NCBI RefSeq assembly: GCF_031195445.1
Contig: NZ_CP133480.1
Span: 4,270,501-4,334,500 of the forward strand
Reading direction: 5' to 3'
Length of the DNA: 64,000 nucleotides
From: Acuticoccus sp. MNP-M23
GTDB taxonomy: Bacteria > Pseudomonadota > Alphaproteobacteria > Rhizobiales > Amorphaceae
Shown here piece after piece: positions 21,460 through 29,575 of the stretch. Under the pieces are notes generated by a model, which made no database searches, had not been told where the DNA came from, and was given only the letters and a program-made list of their open reading frames with translations. Positions within the stretch are counted from its first letter, which is position 1. Every line of letters starts with the position of its first letter. A program made the translations under genes and the position numbers.

Positions 21460-22155
21460 ATGACCGACTACACGCTGCACTACTGGCCCTTCCCCTTCCG
21501 CGGCCAGTTCGTCCGCATCGTCCTCACCCATGCGGGCGCAAGCTGGCAGGAAGCGGACATCGGCGAGGTTGCGGACCAGCGCGCCCGCGCCCCGGCGGAC
21601 CAGCTTGTCCCCCACATGGGCCCGCCGCTCCTCACCGATCATGCGGCCGGCGTCACCCTCGCGCAGACCGGGGCGATCCTCGCCTACCTCGGTCACAAGC
21701 ACGGCCTGATGCCGGAAGACCCCGTCCGCGCCGCCCTCACCCACAAGGTCGTCGCCGACGCCAACGACGTCCTTTACGAAATGACGCGCTTCAACGGCGC
21801 GCAGATGTGGACCGATGACGCGTGGGCCGAATACCGCCCCCGCCTCACCCGCTGGATGACGATTTTCGAAGAGCTCGGCCACCGCCACGGCCTCACCCCC
21901 GTACAGGGCCACATCCTCGGCACCGAAAGTCCCGGCATTGCCGATTTTGCCACTCACGCCCTCTGGGGCGTGATGACGCGCCAGCTCCCGCCGCTGCGCT
22001 CAGCTCTGGAACAAACCGCCCCCGCCATCGCCGCCCTGTCGGACCGGATCGCAGCCATTCCCGCACAAAAGGACCTCCAGCGCCGCAGCGACGAGGCCTA
22101 TGGCAATGAATGGTGCGGCGGCCAGATCGAGGCCTCGCTGCGCAAAATCATCTGA
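21460..22155 (+). CDS. Glutathione S-transferase family protein
   Basis: A 231-residue cytosolic protein with an N-terminal thioredoxin-like domain (YTLHYWPFPFRGQFVRIVL, then a TLAQTGAILAYLG glutathione-binding segment) and a C-terminal helical domain. The YxPFRGRxxxxRxxL-like start recalls sigma-type or nematode-type GSTs. Likely conjugation or detoxification; substrate unknown. It follows the transporter gene with a 65-base gap and may share its transcript. Confidence 0.82.
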   Translation: MTDYTLHYWPFPFRGQFVRIVLTHAGASWQEADIGEVADQRARAPADQLVPHMGPPLLTDHAAGVTLAQTGAILAYLGHKHGLMPEDPVRAALTHKVVADANDVLYEMTRFNGAQMWTDDAWAEYRPRLTRWMTIFEELGHRHGLTPVQGHILGTESPGIADFATHALWGVMTRQLPPLRSALEQTAPAIAALSDRIAAIPAQKDLQRRSDEAYGNEWCGGQIEASLRKII

Positions 22156-22657
22156 ATTCGACGCCCGGCGCCGGGCGCAACTAATCCCCGCCGCCAAAAC
22201 CCGTGGCATCCTCCCTTCGCCATCTGGCTCAAGGGGGAGGCGTGTGCCGGACCGTCCGCCACGAGAGCCAGGGGCTTCGGCTGCTTTGCGAAACGGCGCG
22301 TAACGGACGCCGCGTCACGAAGCTGGCCGGGTCGAGGCCGCTGCCGCCGCCGGGGCCACCCGAACGGCGGTCGAGAGAGAGGGGCGCGCCCAATTCAATC
22401 CGCCGAAGCGGGCGGAGGGGCGAAAGCAAGGACGGGCAACAAGGCGCCCGAGCCAAGGTCCCTCCAGTGGCAGCCGGAGAGCCGGTGCGGGAAACCGCTC
22501 GCCCCGTCCACGCCGAAGGCGGGACACTGTGGGGGCAACCTCACAAATTATCTTAGCGGTTGCGCCCACAGCGTCCCGCCCTCTCCCCCATTCCACCTGC
22601 CCGCAATCCAGCGGCGCGGGCCGATCACCCCTGCCAACCCCGCGAAAGGACGGCACC
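22156..22657. other. Intergenic region with a palindromic repeat
   Basis: No supported gene; open frames on both strands are arginine-rich and look random. The one structured element is the 23-bp inverted repeat at 22518-22580, described separately. Confidence 0.5.
22518..22580. repeat. Imperfect 23-bp inverted repeat around an AT-rich spacer
   Basis: Arms 22518-22540 and 22558-22580 are complementary at 21 of 23 positions, separated by 17 mostly A/T bases. The left arm plus its next three bases (GGGACACT...GGGGGCAACCTCA) resembles the right terminal repeat of the IS3-type element at 24251-25447 (GGGACACT...TGGGGCAACGTCA). It may be a relic of IS ends or a repetitive extragenic palindrome. 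Confidence 0.65.
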
Positions 22658-23044
22658 ATGAACCACAGAAGACGCCGCGCCCGCCGCGCCGCAAAACCCG
22701 AAACAAAGGCCGCAGGCGCCCGCCGCCGCAACGCCGCCAGCGCCGCGCGCCTCATTGCTCGCAAAACGGCGCGCGAGGCCTACCGCACCGCCCGCGCCCT
22801 GCGCGAAGCCGCCCTCGTCAAAACCATGGCCGCCGAAAAAGCCGCCACCGCCGCGGCCGCCGCAAGGGAACGCCGCGACTATCGCGAACGTACAAACCGC
22901 CAGCTGGCCGCCTTGCGCGAAATCGAGGATGCCGCCCGCGCCATCACGCAAACACTCCCCGGCGGGCCTGCCCACGCCCATCCCGCGCGCCACGGCAAGG
23001 GCCCGCTTCCGAAGGCCCTTCGCTACCGCCCGCAAAAATCCTGA
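22658..23044 (+). CDS. Small highly basic Ala/Arg-rich protein
   Basis: A 128-residue protein with AAAGGA seven bases before the ATG. The N-terminus is strongly basic (MNHRRRRARRAAK), followed by a long Ala/Arg/Glu helix with coiled-coil character (about residues 30-100) and a basic tail. Composition recalls bacterial histone H1-like or nucleoid-associated proteins, but no domain is recognised and such composition also arises by chance in GC-rich DNA. Lower certainty that it is a real gene. Confidence 0.45.
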   Translation: MNHRRRRARRAAKPETKAAGARRRNAASAARLIARKTAREAYRTARALREAALVKTMAAEKAATAAAAARERRDYRERTNRQLAALREIEDAARAITQTLPGGPAHAHPARHGKGPLPKALRYRPQKS

Positions 23045-23151
23045 AACGGTCGCGCGCCGTATCCCGGCCCCGCCGACGCCCCCCGCGACACCCCGCCCCG
23101 CGAACCCGACCTGAGGCCACCGCGTTCACCTCGAAACGAACGAGGCCCCAA

Positions 23152-23844
23152 ATGACCCACACCCTCACGCTGCAATCGCGCGAAAACCTCACCCACGACG
23201 TCGTCCACCTCACCTTCGACCGTCCCGCCGGGTACGACTTCACCCCAGGCCAGGCCAATCACTGGGATCTTCCGGTCGACGGGATGCGCGACGCCGGCAA
23301 GCCCTTCACCATCACCAGCCTGCCGGACGAGAACCACCTCCAGTTCGTCATCAAGACCTACCGCGTCGCCGAAAATCCGGACCATGATGGCGGCAGCGAA
23401 CACATCGGCACGATGGAGCCCGGCGCCACGGTCGAGGTCGACGACCCCTCCGGTGACATTTCCGACAAGGGCGCCGGCGTCTTCATCGCAGGCGGCGCCG
23501 GGATCACCCCGTTCATTCCCATCCTGCGGGCAAGGGCGGCGAACAACACGCTCGAAGGCTGCACGCTCGTCTATTCCAACAAGACCGAGCGCGACATCAT
23601 CCTGCGCGAGGAATGGGAGGGAATGACCGGCCTTCAGACCATCTTCACCGTCACCGATCACGAGGGTTCCCCCTTGCCCAAGGGGCAGATCGACGCCGAA
23701 TTCCTCAAGCGGACCCTCGGCAACCTCGACCACCGCTTCTACGTCTGCGGTCCACCGTCGATGATGAAGGCCGTCATCGCCGACCTGCGCGACAACGGCG
23801 TTCCGGACGACCGCATTGTGGTCGAAACCAAGTGGCTGGAATGA
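23152..23844 (+). CDS. Ferredoxin-NADP reductase-like FAD oxidoreductase
   Basis: A 230-residue stand-alone flavoprotein of the FNR superfamily. The N-terminal beta-barrel FAD domain has the flavin-contact motif GKPFTITS (residues 46-53) and the NAD(P)-binding domain has GVFIAGGAGITPFIPIL near 104-120 and YVCGPPSMM near the end. No 2Fe-2S domain is attached, so it must pass electrons to or from a separate partner. Start ATG 23152 with GAGG upstream. Ends ahead of the tRNA-Lys gene. Confidence 0.83.
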   Translation: MTHTLTLQSRENLTHDVVHLTFDRPAGYDFTPGQANHWDLPVDGMRDAGKPFTITSLPDENHLQFVIKTYRVAENPDHDGGSEHIGTMEPGATVEVDDPSGDISDKGAGVFIAGGAGITPFIPILRARAANNTLEGCTLVYSNKTERDIILREEWEGMTGLQTIFTVTDHEGSPLPKGQIDAEFLKRTLGNLDHRFYVCGPPSMMKAVIADLRDNGVPDDRIVVETKWLE

Positions 23845-23969
23845 CGCTGCCACCCTGGTCCGGGGTCAGGATGGCGCCCGTGGCAAAAAAGCGGGGATCG
23901 CAAACCCGCAAGGCCGGAAAGGCGGGTTGAGGTTTCCCGCGCAAGAGGCTAACCCATCCCCCGACGGAC

Positions 23970-24045
23970 GCGCCGGTAGCTCAGCTGGTAGAGCATTCGA
24001 CTTTTAATCGAACGGTCCGGGGTTCGAGCCCCCGCCGGCGTACCA
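23970..24045 (+). tRNA. tRNA-Lys (anticodon UUU)
   Basis: A 76-nt cloverleaf with acceptor stem GCGCCGG / CCGGCGT (first pair G-U), D-arm GCTCAGCTGGTAGAGC, anticodon stem TTCGA / TCGAA with loop CTTTTAA (anticodon TTT at 24003-24005), T-arm CGGGG-TTCGAGC-CCCCG, and an encoded CCA end. Its 3' 48 bases plus one following base form attL of the integrated element; the gene stays intact because the element brings an identical 3' end. Confidence 0.97.
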
Positions 24046-24046
24046 A
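23998..24046 (+). repeat. attL: 49-bp repeat within tRNA-Lys
   Basis: Identical over 49 bases to 42216-42264, starting in the anticodon stem (CGACTTTTAATCG) and ending one base beyond CCA. Flanking bases differ on both sides, so the core is exactly delimited. Integration into tRNA 3' ends is the classic habit of tyrosine-integrase elements. Confidence 0.95.
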
Positions 24047-24309
24047 CCGTTTCAAAGCGTTAATCCCCTTCGCGTATCTAAGACGATATAAAAAGACGGG
24101 CTCTAAGCCGGGCAACGGGCGCTGGGCAAGGTAATAAGCAACCGTAAGGCAGAACCGAACTGTCGCAACCGGCTCCTGCGCCAGGTTCCGGCCGAGGCAT
24201 AAGCAGCAAAGTGATGTGCGCCCAATTTGGCCTAATCGGTGCAAATACCGTGACGTTGCCCCTTGGAATGTCCTCGGTCTGAACTGGACTCCGTCAGAAG
24301 GAGACGGAG

Positions 24310-24576
24310 ATGAAGAAGAGCCGCTTCAGCGAAGAGCAGATCATCGCGGTCCTGAAGGAGCATGCCGCGGGGATCGGTGTGTCGGAGCTGTGCCGCAAGC
24401 ACGGGATCAGCGACGCGACGTTCTACACGTGGCGCAAGCGCTACGGCGGAATGGAAGTGTCTGAAGCCAGGCGGCTGAAGGCGCTGGAAGATGAGAACGG
24501 CCGCCTGAAGAAGCTTCTCGCCGAACAGATGCTCGATGTGGCGACGCTGCGGGACGCTCTGGGAAAAAACTTCTGA
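24310..24576 (+). CDS. IS3-family transposase OrfA
   Basis: An 88-residue helix-turn-helix protein ([36 protein letters not shown]) followed by a leucine-zipper segment ([12 protein letters not shown]) for multimerisation; binds the IS ends and regulates transposition. Ends in a slippery heptamer A-AAA-AAC at 24564-24570, correctly phased for a -1 frameshift into the orfB frame, giving the OrfAB transposase. Confidence 0.95.
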   Translation: MKKSRFSEEQIIAVLKEHAAGIGVSELCRKHGISDATFYTWRKRYGGMEVSEARRLKALEDENGRLKKLLAEQMLDVATLRDALGKNF

Positions 24577-24599
24577 CGCCCAGCGCACGGAGAGGCTTC

Positions 24600-25421
24600 G
24601 TGAGTTGGGCGATTGAAAAGAAGGGGTATTCCCAGCGGCGCGCCTGTGCCCTGATCGGGATGCATCCAAGGACTTACCGCTACCGGTCGCAGCGGCCGGA
24701 CGATGCGACGGTGCGCCAACGCCTGAAAACGCTGGCGAACGAACGGCGCCGGTTCGGCTATCGGCGGCTGCATATCCTTTTGCGGCGCGAGGGTATCGAG
24801 GTGAACCACAAGAAGCTGTTCCGCCTATACCGCGAGGAGAGGCTGAGTGTACGACGGCGCGGCGGCCGAAAACGTGCCATCGGAACGCGGGCGCCAATGA
24901 CCTTGCCGCGAGGACCAAACCAGCGCTGGAGCCTCGACTTTGTCTCCGACCAGCTCAGCGACGGGCGCCGCTTCCGTGTGCTGGTGGTGCTCGACGACTT
25001 CACCCGCCAGTGCCTGACGCTCGTTGTCGACACATCACTGTCGGGGGCTCGCGTGGCACGGGAACTCGACCGCCTGATCGTCAGTCGCGGCAAGCCGCTC
25101 ACGATCGTCAGCGACAACGGCACCGAGCTGACCTCCCATGCCATCCTCGAATGGCAGGAGGACCGCCGCGTCAATTGGCACTACATCGCGCCCGGCAAGC
25201 CGATGCAGAACGGCTTCGTAGAGAGCCTGAACGGTCGCTTCCGCGATGAGTGCCTCAACGAGCATCTCTTCCGCAGCCTTCCGGGCGCTCGCCGCATCAT
25301 TGAGGAATGGCGCACCGACTACAACCACGACAGGCCGCACACCAGCCTGGGCGGCCTCACCCCGAACGAGTTTGCAACCCGGTCCCGATGGGACCACAAC
25401 ACGAACAGAGTCCAGCTATGA
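24600..25421 (+). CDS. IS3-family transposase OrfB (DDE integrase domain)
   Basis: A 273-residue catalytic part with the retroviral-integrase-like rve domain. The DDE residues are visible in [16 protein letters not shown] and [16 protein letters not shown]; an HTH_21 region ([18 protein letters not shown]) precedes it. The GTG at 24600 is a nominal start; the active enzyme is probably the OrfAB fusion, because the -1 frame is open from the slippery site at 24564-24570 into this frame. Confidence 0.94.
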   Translation: MSWAIEKKGYSQRRACALIGMHPRTYRYRSQRPDDATVRQRLKTLANERRRFGYRRLHILLRREGIEVNHKKLFRLYREERLSVRRRGGRKRAIGTRAPMTLPRGPNQRWSLDFVSDQLSDGRRFRVLVVLDDFTRQCLTLVVDTSLSGARVARELDRLIVSRGKPLTIVSDNGTELTSHAILEWQEDRRVNWHYIAPGKPMQNGFVESLNGRFRDECLNEHLFRSLPGARRIIEEWRTDYNHDRPHTSLGGLTPNEFATRSRWDHNTNRVQL

Positions 25422-25661
25422 GCGGGGACACTTCTGGGGCAACGTCAACCGTTAGCCATGTGGGGCCGTGAGTTACCGGCACGCGCTAGAGTCGTAGGGC
25501 GATTCATTTGCGAGGCTTAACGAGCCGCAAGTCCTTGATGATTCGCTCCGCCTCGTTTAAATTATTGTGGTGGGCGGTCATGCGCCGGAATTAGCCAGAG
25601 CACCCGAACAGGCTGCAGGCGGTTATCCGCAATCATGGCCCGGGGGGCCGCTCACAGACCT

Positions 25662-26447
25662 TCATTTAAAGTGCTGGAGGACCGCGTGCTGCTGATCGGT
25701 CAAAGCCGCGCGTTCCTCGCTCGGAAGCAACTTGAGCCCATAGCTCATATAATTACCGCTACGGTGGTATAGCCGCGGCCGTAGAGCGCGGATATACGTG
25801 CCTTCGACGTTTCCATACATGTCCGGTTCGAATGCCTCAGCGACAGCCCTAGCGCCGCAGTCAGCGAGCTGAAGGGATGCTAGCCGCGAGGCCTCTGTAG
25901 CAGTGACGCTATCGATATCGATAACCGGCCAATGTATGGTGGTATCCATATTATCTCTTAAATTAAAAAGGTACGATTGAAAGTCTTTGTAGTCCATCCC
26001 ACCGCGACGGGCGAACGTGATTTGCACGCGACCGTCGCCCTCACGAACCCGGCCGCGAAAGTCTCGGCATAGCCACGAAATCCGTTCGATCAAATACCTT
26101 GTTAGATACCAATATAACTGGTTCTTCCTTGTGAACGGAGACGCTTCAGACGTGTCCTTCTTGCCCAGTACAGCCGAAAAGCGAAGCTCTTTTCTAGCAA
26201 TCGCCGCTGCAACCACCTTTTTCTGCGAGTGCGACAACTTATGAAAGTGAAGCTCTCTAGATGTCCGCCCCGCTAACCGCAAAGCTTCGTCGCGCCACCC
26301 AACAGCATCGAGCGAACGGCTTGCTCGGATGACGCACGCGGAAATTACAAGCCAGCGAGAGGCACCGCCCCGCTGACCCGGTGTCCGAAAGTCCGACAGG
26401 CCATCGTCCCCCGACTCATCAATGTAGGCGAGATAAGAGTGGGACAC
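25662..26447 (-). CDS. DUF3800-domain protein
   Basis: A 261-residue protein starting with the DUF3800 hallmark YIDESGDDG (residues 8-16) and carrying the later LQLADCGARAVAEAF segment, both typical of this RNase-H-like family of unknown biochemistry found in many mobile elements and defence neighbourhoods. Conserved acidic residues suggest a nuclease-like active site, which is inference. It diverges from the HEPN-like gene, with a 247-base gap. Confidence 0.8.
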   Translation of the reverse strand: MSHSYLAYIDESGDDGLSDFRTPGQRGGASRWLVISACVIRASRSLDAVGWRDEALRLAGRTSRELHFHKLSHSQKKVVAAAIARKELRFSAVLGKKDTSEASPFTRKNQLYWYLTRYLIERISWLCRDFRGRVREGDGRVQITFARRGGMDYKDFQSYLFNLRDNMDTTIHWPVIDIDSVTATEASRLASLQLADCGARAVAEAFEPDMYGNVEGTYIRALRPRLYHRSGNYMSYGLKLLPSEERAALTDQQHAVLQHFK

Positions 26448-26626
26448 CGAATATGCCTTGAAACATGGGGTAGGAATAAGTCCGAAATCTATAATCGACG
26501 AAAGCAGACCAGGAAGCGGGCCAATGAATTAACAGCTGTGACGATTTTCATGGACCCAACTTGTAGGAACGCTCGCCTTCCTCGCGACGATTGTTTGGGT
26601 TGGCATGCGCATTAAACGCACAACGC

Positions 26627-26648
26627 AGCGCATGGTCCATGCGCTTTT
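26627..26648 (+). terminator. Terminator-like palindrome before the HEPN-like gene
   Basis: Perfect 9-bp arms AGCGCATGG / CCATGCGCT around a single base, followed by TTT. No plus-strand gene ends just upstream, so it may be a leader hairpin or operator for the gene that starts at 26695 instead of a true terminator. Confidence 0.4.
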
Positions 26649-26694
26649 CGTTTTCGTGCTTTTGCCCCCGTCACTTTAAACCTCGGAAGATTGC

Positions 26695-27270
26695 ATGTCG
26701 AACGGATCACCGCAACCACAAAACCCAACTTGGTGGGATCATCATGAGCTGACTTTCTGGCTTTGGGCTGCTCTAAACAACGCTGACCGCTATTTTTCAT
26801 CAAGCAATGCATTCCAAGCGGCAATCGCTGATATGTTTAATAAAGACATATCTACGCGAAGCGACGTCCGCACCAACCTCGATGACTTGAAAAAGCAAAC
26901 GACCCTCGCCGGATACAATTTCGTCACCGCCATGGGCGTGTTGATAAGAGTGCTAGAGCGATCACAGTATCTGTTCCCATCGATCCAGCCTCCATACAGC
27001 CGCGCCAATCACCTTCAAAAAGAGGGAAAGCAAATCCGAAATATGATCGAGCACGCTTACGGGAAGGATGGCTATCTTTCCGGCGGAGGCCACCATAAAG
27101 ACAAGTTTGTCCGTCAGGAGGCTGGTATCACAGCCGACGCTACAAGCACCATCATAAAAGATGGTGTCCATTGGCTCGGAAACCGACTTTGTGTCGAGAA
27201 AGTGGTTGATGAGATCCGAGCAATACATGAGGAGGCTGACAAAATAGAAGCGCCGAAGGGCGACGACTAG
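26695..27270 (+). CDS. HEPN-like protein, possible RNase toxin or defence factor
   Basis: A 191-residue mainly helical protein. It contains RNMIEH at residues 115-120, which fits the R[N/D]xxxH catalytic motif of HEPN ribonucleases, placed between predicted helices as in that superfamily. No close named family is recognised. Its GC content is lower than the host's. It is one of only two element-borne cargo genes on the plus strand, which points to independent expression in the integrated state, as for typical satellite or prophage cargo. Confidence 0.5.
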   Translation: MSNGSPQPQNPTWWDHHELTFWLWAALNNADRYFSSSNAFQAAIADMFNKDISTRSDVRTNLDDLKKQTTLAGYNFVTAMGVLIRVLERSQYLFPSIQPPYSRANHLQKEGKQIRNMIEHAYGKDGYLSGGGHHKDKFVRQEAGITADATSTIIKDGVHWLGNRLCVEKVVDEIRAIHEEADKIEAPKGDD

Positions 27271-27310
27271 CGATCCATCTCTCTGGGGTTCCAAGATCCG
27301 TGACTCTACG

Positions 27311-27676
27311 TCAATCCTTAGGTCGGACATAGGGCGGCTTCGTCGCTGCGTACTGGTTCACCGCCTCGGCAAATGCGCGCAAGGCCTCATGGAAATCGGC
27401 GTCCTTATCCTCACCATGCGTGAACGGCAGCGGTAGCGGAACAGTGCCCACCCCCGCGTCCGTCTCGACCACGATAGTTACGCTTCTCGTCTCATCGACT
27501 TTGCTGCGCTGATAGCGCCAGGGCCTGACTACTACATCCACGGTGCCGCTCCACAAATTGAACCGGCACAATGCTACCACAGGTCGGGGGAGCGGATCCC
27601 GCTCCCCAGAGGCTTTTCGACCGGGTTGTTCAGAACGGCGGGCGTTGCTCTTCCGTGCCAGCGTGATGCGTGTCAT
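27311..27676 (-). CDS. Hypothetical protein of the element
   Basis: About 121 residues if started at ATG 27676, which has GGAGG close upstream and overlaps the end of the preceding minus-strand gene by 47 bases. A basic N-terminal 30 residues precede a likely beta-rich domain (VVALCRFNLWSGTVDVVVRPW, then SVTIVVETDAG). No family recognised. Overlap suggests co-translation with the gene upstream. Confidence 0.5.
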   Translation of the reverse strand: MTRITLARKSNARRSEQPGRKASGERDPLPRPVVALCRFNLWSGTVDVVVRPWRYQRSKVDETRSVTIVVETDAGVGTVPLPLPFTHGEDKDADFHEALRAFAEAVNQYAATKPPYVRPKD

Positions 27677-27992
27677 CCGCCTCCGCTGGGTATGGCGGAG
27701 TGTCAAAGTCCTCCGGCTCGTAGAGCCGAAAAGCGCCCCGCCGCCCATCGCGCTCCTCCTTCTCGGGCAGGTCTGCTTTCATGACGATCCTGTCCATCGC
27801 CTCGCTTATCAGCCTCACGAAGTCATTCGCATCAATTTCGCTCAATGCAATTGAATTCACGAAGACCCCATCTCCCGGACCCCGCCGGCTAGCAACAAGA
27901 CACCGTGATCCATGCTCGTCTTTGTAGATGTTGTGGAGACCAGATTTTTTCACAAACTTCGCCGATGCGCCGTCAAATGAGTGATCCGTCAT
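27630..27992 (-). CDS. Hypothetical protein of the element
   Basis: A 120-residue protein beginning at ATG 27992 (MTDHSFDGASAKF), with GGAG about nine bases upstream. Central part contains a regular alternating hydrophobic pattern (SRCLVASRRG, VFVNSIALSEIDANDFVRLI) and the C-terminus is acidic and Pro-rich, possibly disordered. No family recognised. The longer upstream frame has no ribosome-binding site and is excluded. Confidence 0.55.
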   Translation of the reverse strand: MTDHSFDGASAKFVKKSGLHNIYKDEHGSRCLVASRRGPGDGVFVNSIALSEIDANDFVRLISEAMDRIVMKADLPEKEERDGRRGAFRLYEPEDFDTPPYPAEADDTHHAGTEEQRPPF

Positions 27993-28119
27993 TTTTAATT
28001 CTCCTTTACTGCGATCAGCCTGGGAGCATCCCCGGCTTGCAGTCCGAAGATGCGCAGACCACGCCCAGAAGACACGCGTAAAGTTGCACGGCCGGTGGGG
28101 TGCAAAATTCTGCTTGACT

Positions 28120-28833
28120 TTACAGCTCTGCCGCCCATTCGCGAACGAGCCGATCCAGCCCCCTCCTCTTGGCGAGTTCCGGCCATGGCTCATCGGGAGA
28201 CAGATGCCGCGTAGCTTCGACCAGCGCCGCGCCTGCAAACTCGGTAAACAGCCCGCGGTCGCGCGGCAGGCCAAGGGTGTCCGTCCAGAATGTAGTCAGC
28301 GCCGGAAATGCCCGCGAGGCGATGTCCTCCGGCCGCGGGCCATCACCAAATGACTTTAACGCTCCCTTGACGAGGATCTGCGCCTCATAGATCGCCTCGT
28401 GCGCGTCTTCGTGCTCGCGACCACCGATGAGCTCCACTATCCGCGGCACGCGCTTTCCGCACCCCTCACTGATGTTTCCGCCCAGGGCCTCGTAAGCCTC
28501 CCGCAGCGCGACAGCGGCCCGCTCGACCGCGGCCTTTGCGGCTGTCCAGTCCCTGCGATCTAGGTCGCTGGAGTAGCGCGTTGAATCGTCCGTGCGTTGG
28601 CGCTCGCGGGTGGGGCGGAACCGGTTCTGGTCCGGAAACGCGGCCCGCGAGATGCCGGAGGCCAGCCGGCGCCATTCCCACTCCGTTAGCCCCGCGAAGG
28701 CGTCTATCGCCCGCCGCCGCGCTTTACCCTTCTGGCCATAGGCGGGTTGCTTGCCGGTGATGGCCGCTCGCGTGGCGTCGCGGATCGCGTCCGCGGCGGC
28801 TTTCACGGCGACGCGGTGCTCGTCTCTGTCCAT
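28120..28833 (-). CDS. Hypothetical protein of the element
   Basis: A 237-residue largely helical, charged protein (many Arg, Glu, Ala), starting ATG 28833. Contains AFAGLTEWEWRRLASGISRAAF near residue 45 and ends LDRLVREWAAEL. No recognised domain, signal peptide or membrane segment. It is the next minus-strand gene beyond the capsid gene but separated from it by more than 700 bases, so likely belongs to the accessory zone. Confidence 0.6.
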   Translation of the reverse strand: MDRDEHRVAVKAAADAIRDATRAAITGKQPAYGQKGKARRRAIDAFAGLTEWEWRRLASGISRAAFPDQNRFRPTRERQRTDDSTRYSSDLDRRDWTAAKAAVERAAVALREAYEALGGNISEGCGKRVPRIVELIGGREHEDAHEAIYEAQILVKGALKSFGDGPRPEDIASRAFPALTTFWTDTLGLPRDRGLFTEFAGAALVEATRHLSPDEPWPELAKRRGLDRLVREWAAEL

Positions 28834-29147
28834 GGCCCCGTCCTCCCCATGCCCAAGGAGGGCGATGAGACGGGCAACGGCGCAGTGGCGTCAAGGCCGG
28901 CGGTCGGCTGGCCTAGATGCGCGAGGCGTGGTGGTGGACGACGCGCCGTGGGGTGTAACAGCGGCAGAGCGGTGTTGGCTCTGCGCCCGCGTGAGGGCGC
29001 GGTAGGTGGTTCCGATCTAGGCAGAGAGTACCCCGGCGACCTGTGAGAGCTACCTCGCAGGGCTTTCCGCGACTTGTGGTGCTTGACTATGCCCTTTGCA
29101 AAGTAATTGATTCTGGTTAACGTGGATCTTTATTGAGAGGATGTTCT
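28834..29147. other. Intergenic region in the accessory zone
   Basis: No supported gene. GC content falls towards 29090-29140 just before the small zinc-ribbon gene, consistent with a promoter there. Also upstream of the leftward 28120-28833 gene. Confidence 0.45.
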
Positions 29148-29396
29148 ATGTTCGGGTTTGCAAAGTGTGGTCACTGCGGCGGGTCTGGAACAAAAATTAC
29201 CGAGATTGAGCCGGCCCAGTCGCGGTATAAACTTCTCGCTGTCTGCTGCACTCAGTGCAACGCGATTTTGGGCGTGATCGATTACCTCAACATTGGCACC
29301 GTTGTTAAGAGCCTTGAGCAAAAGGTAGACCAAGCTGATCGAAAAATTCAGTTACTTGAAACACAACTTCGCCAGCTATTGTCTAGCCAAAGGTAA
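29148..29396 (+). CDS. Small zinc-ribbon / coiled-coil protein
   Basis: An 82-residue protein with two CxxC pairs (CGHC at residues 7-10 and CTQC near 34-37) that could bind one zinc, followed by a heptad-like helix (VVKSLEQKVDQADRKIQLL). ATG 29148 with GAGAGG at an ideal distance. No named family. AT-richer than surrounding phage genes and on the opposite strand, so probably cargo. Confidence 0.6.
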   Translation: MFGFAKCGHCGGSGTKITEIEPAQSRYKLLAVCCTQCNAILGVIDYLNIGTVVKSLEQKVDQADRKIQLLETQLRQLLSSQR

Positions 29397-29575
29397 TGCT
29401 GCCTTTGCCGGGTAGGCAGATTGCGCAACCGACCAGCTGAAGGCCCCGCGCTCCAATGCACCGCGGGGCCAAGTTCCTAGAGAAAGTCGCGCCGGGGCTT
29501 CAGCATCCACGGCAGGGCAGAAACAGCGCTCGTGAATGTTGCCCGCGGTCGAACGCGGAAATCTGCCTCAGCCAG

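Larger units (their letters stand above)
24251..25447 (+). mobile_element. IS3-family insertion sequence (IS407-type), 1197 bp
   Basis: Terminal inverted repeats begin TGACGTTGCCCC at 24251 and end with its complement at 25447; similarity continues about 45 bases inward. It has IS3-typical TG...CA ends. A 4-bp target duplication ACCG flanks both sides (24247-24250 and 25448-25451), the length expected for the IS407 group. It carries orfA and orfB. Sits 205 bases inside attL, so it inserted into the element after or independently of its integration. Both genes look intact, so it may still move. Confidence 0.95.

Noticed and set aside
22203-22764. Arginine/proline-rich frames on both strands between the GST and the basic protein
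   Set aside because: Random-looking composition, no start signals, and they cross the inverted repeat.
23981-24244. Minus-strand frame over tRNA-Lys ending RRRGLEPRT...
   Set aside because: A well-known spurious translation of tRNA complement, not a protein gene.
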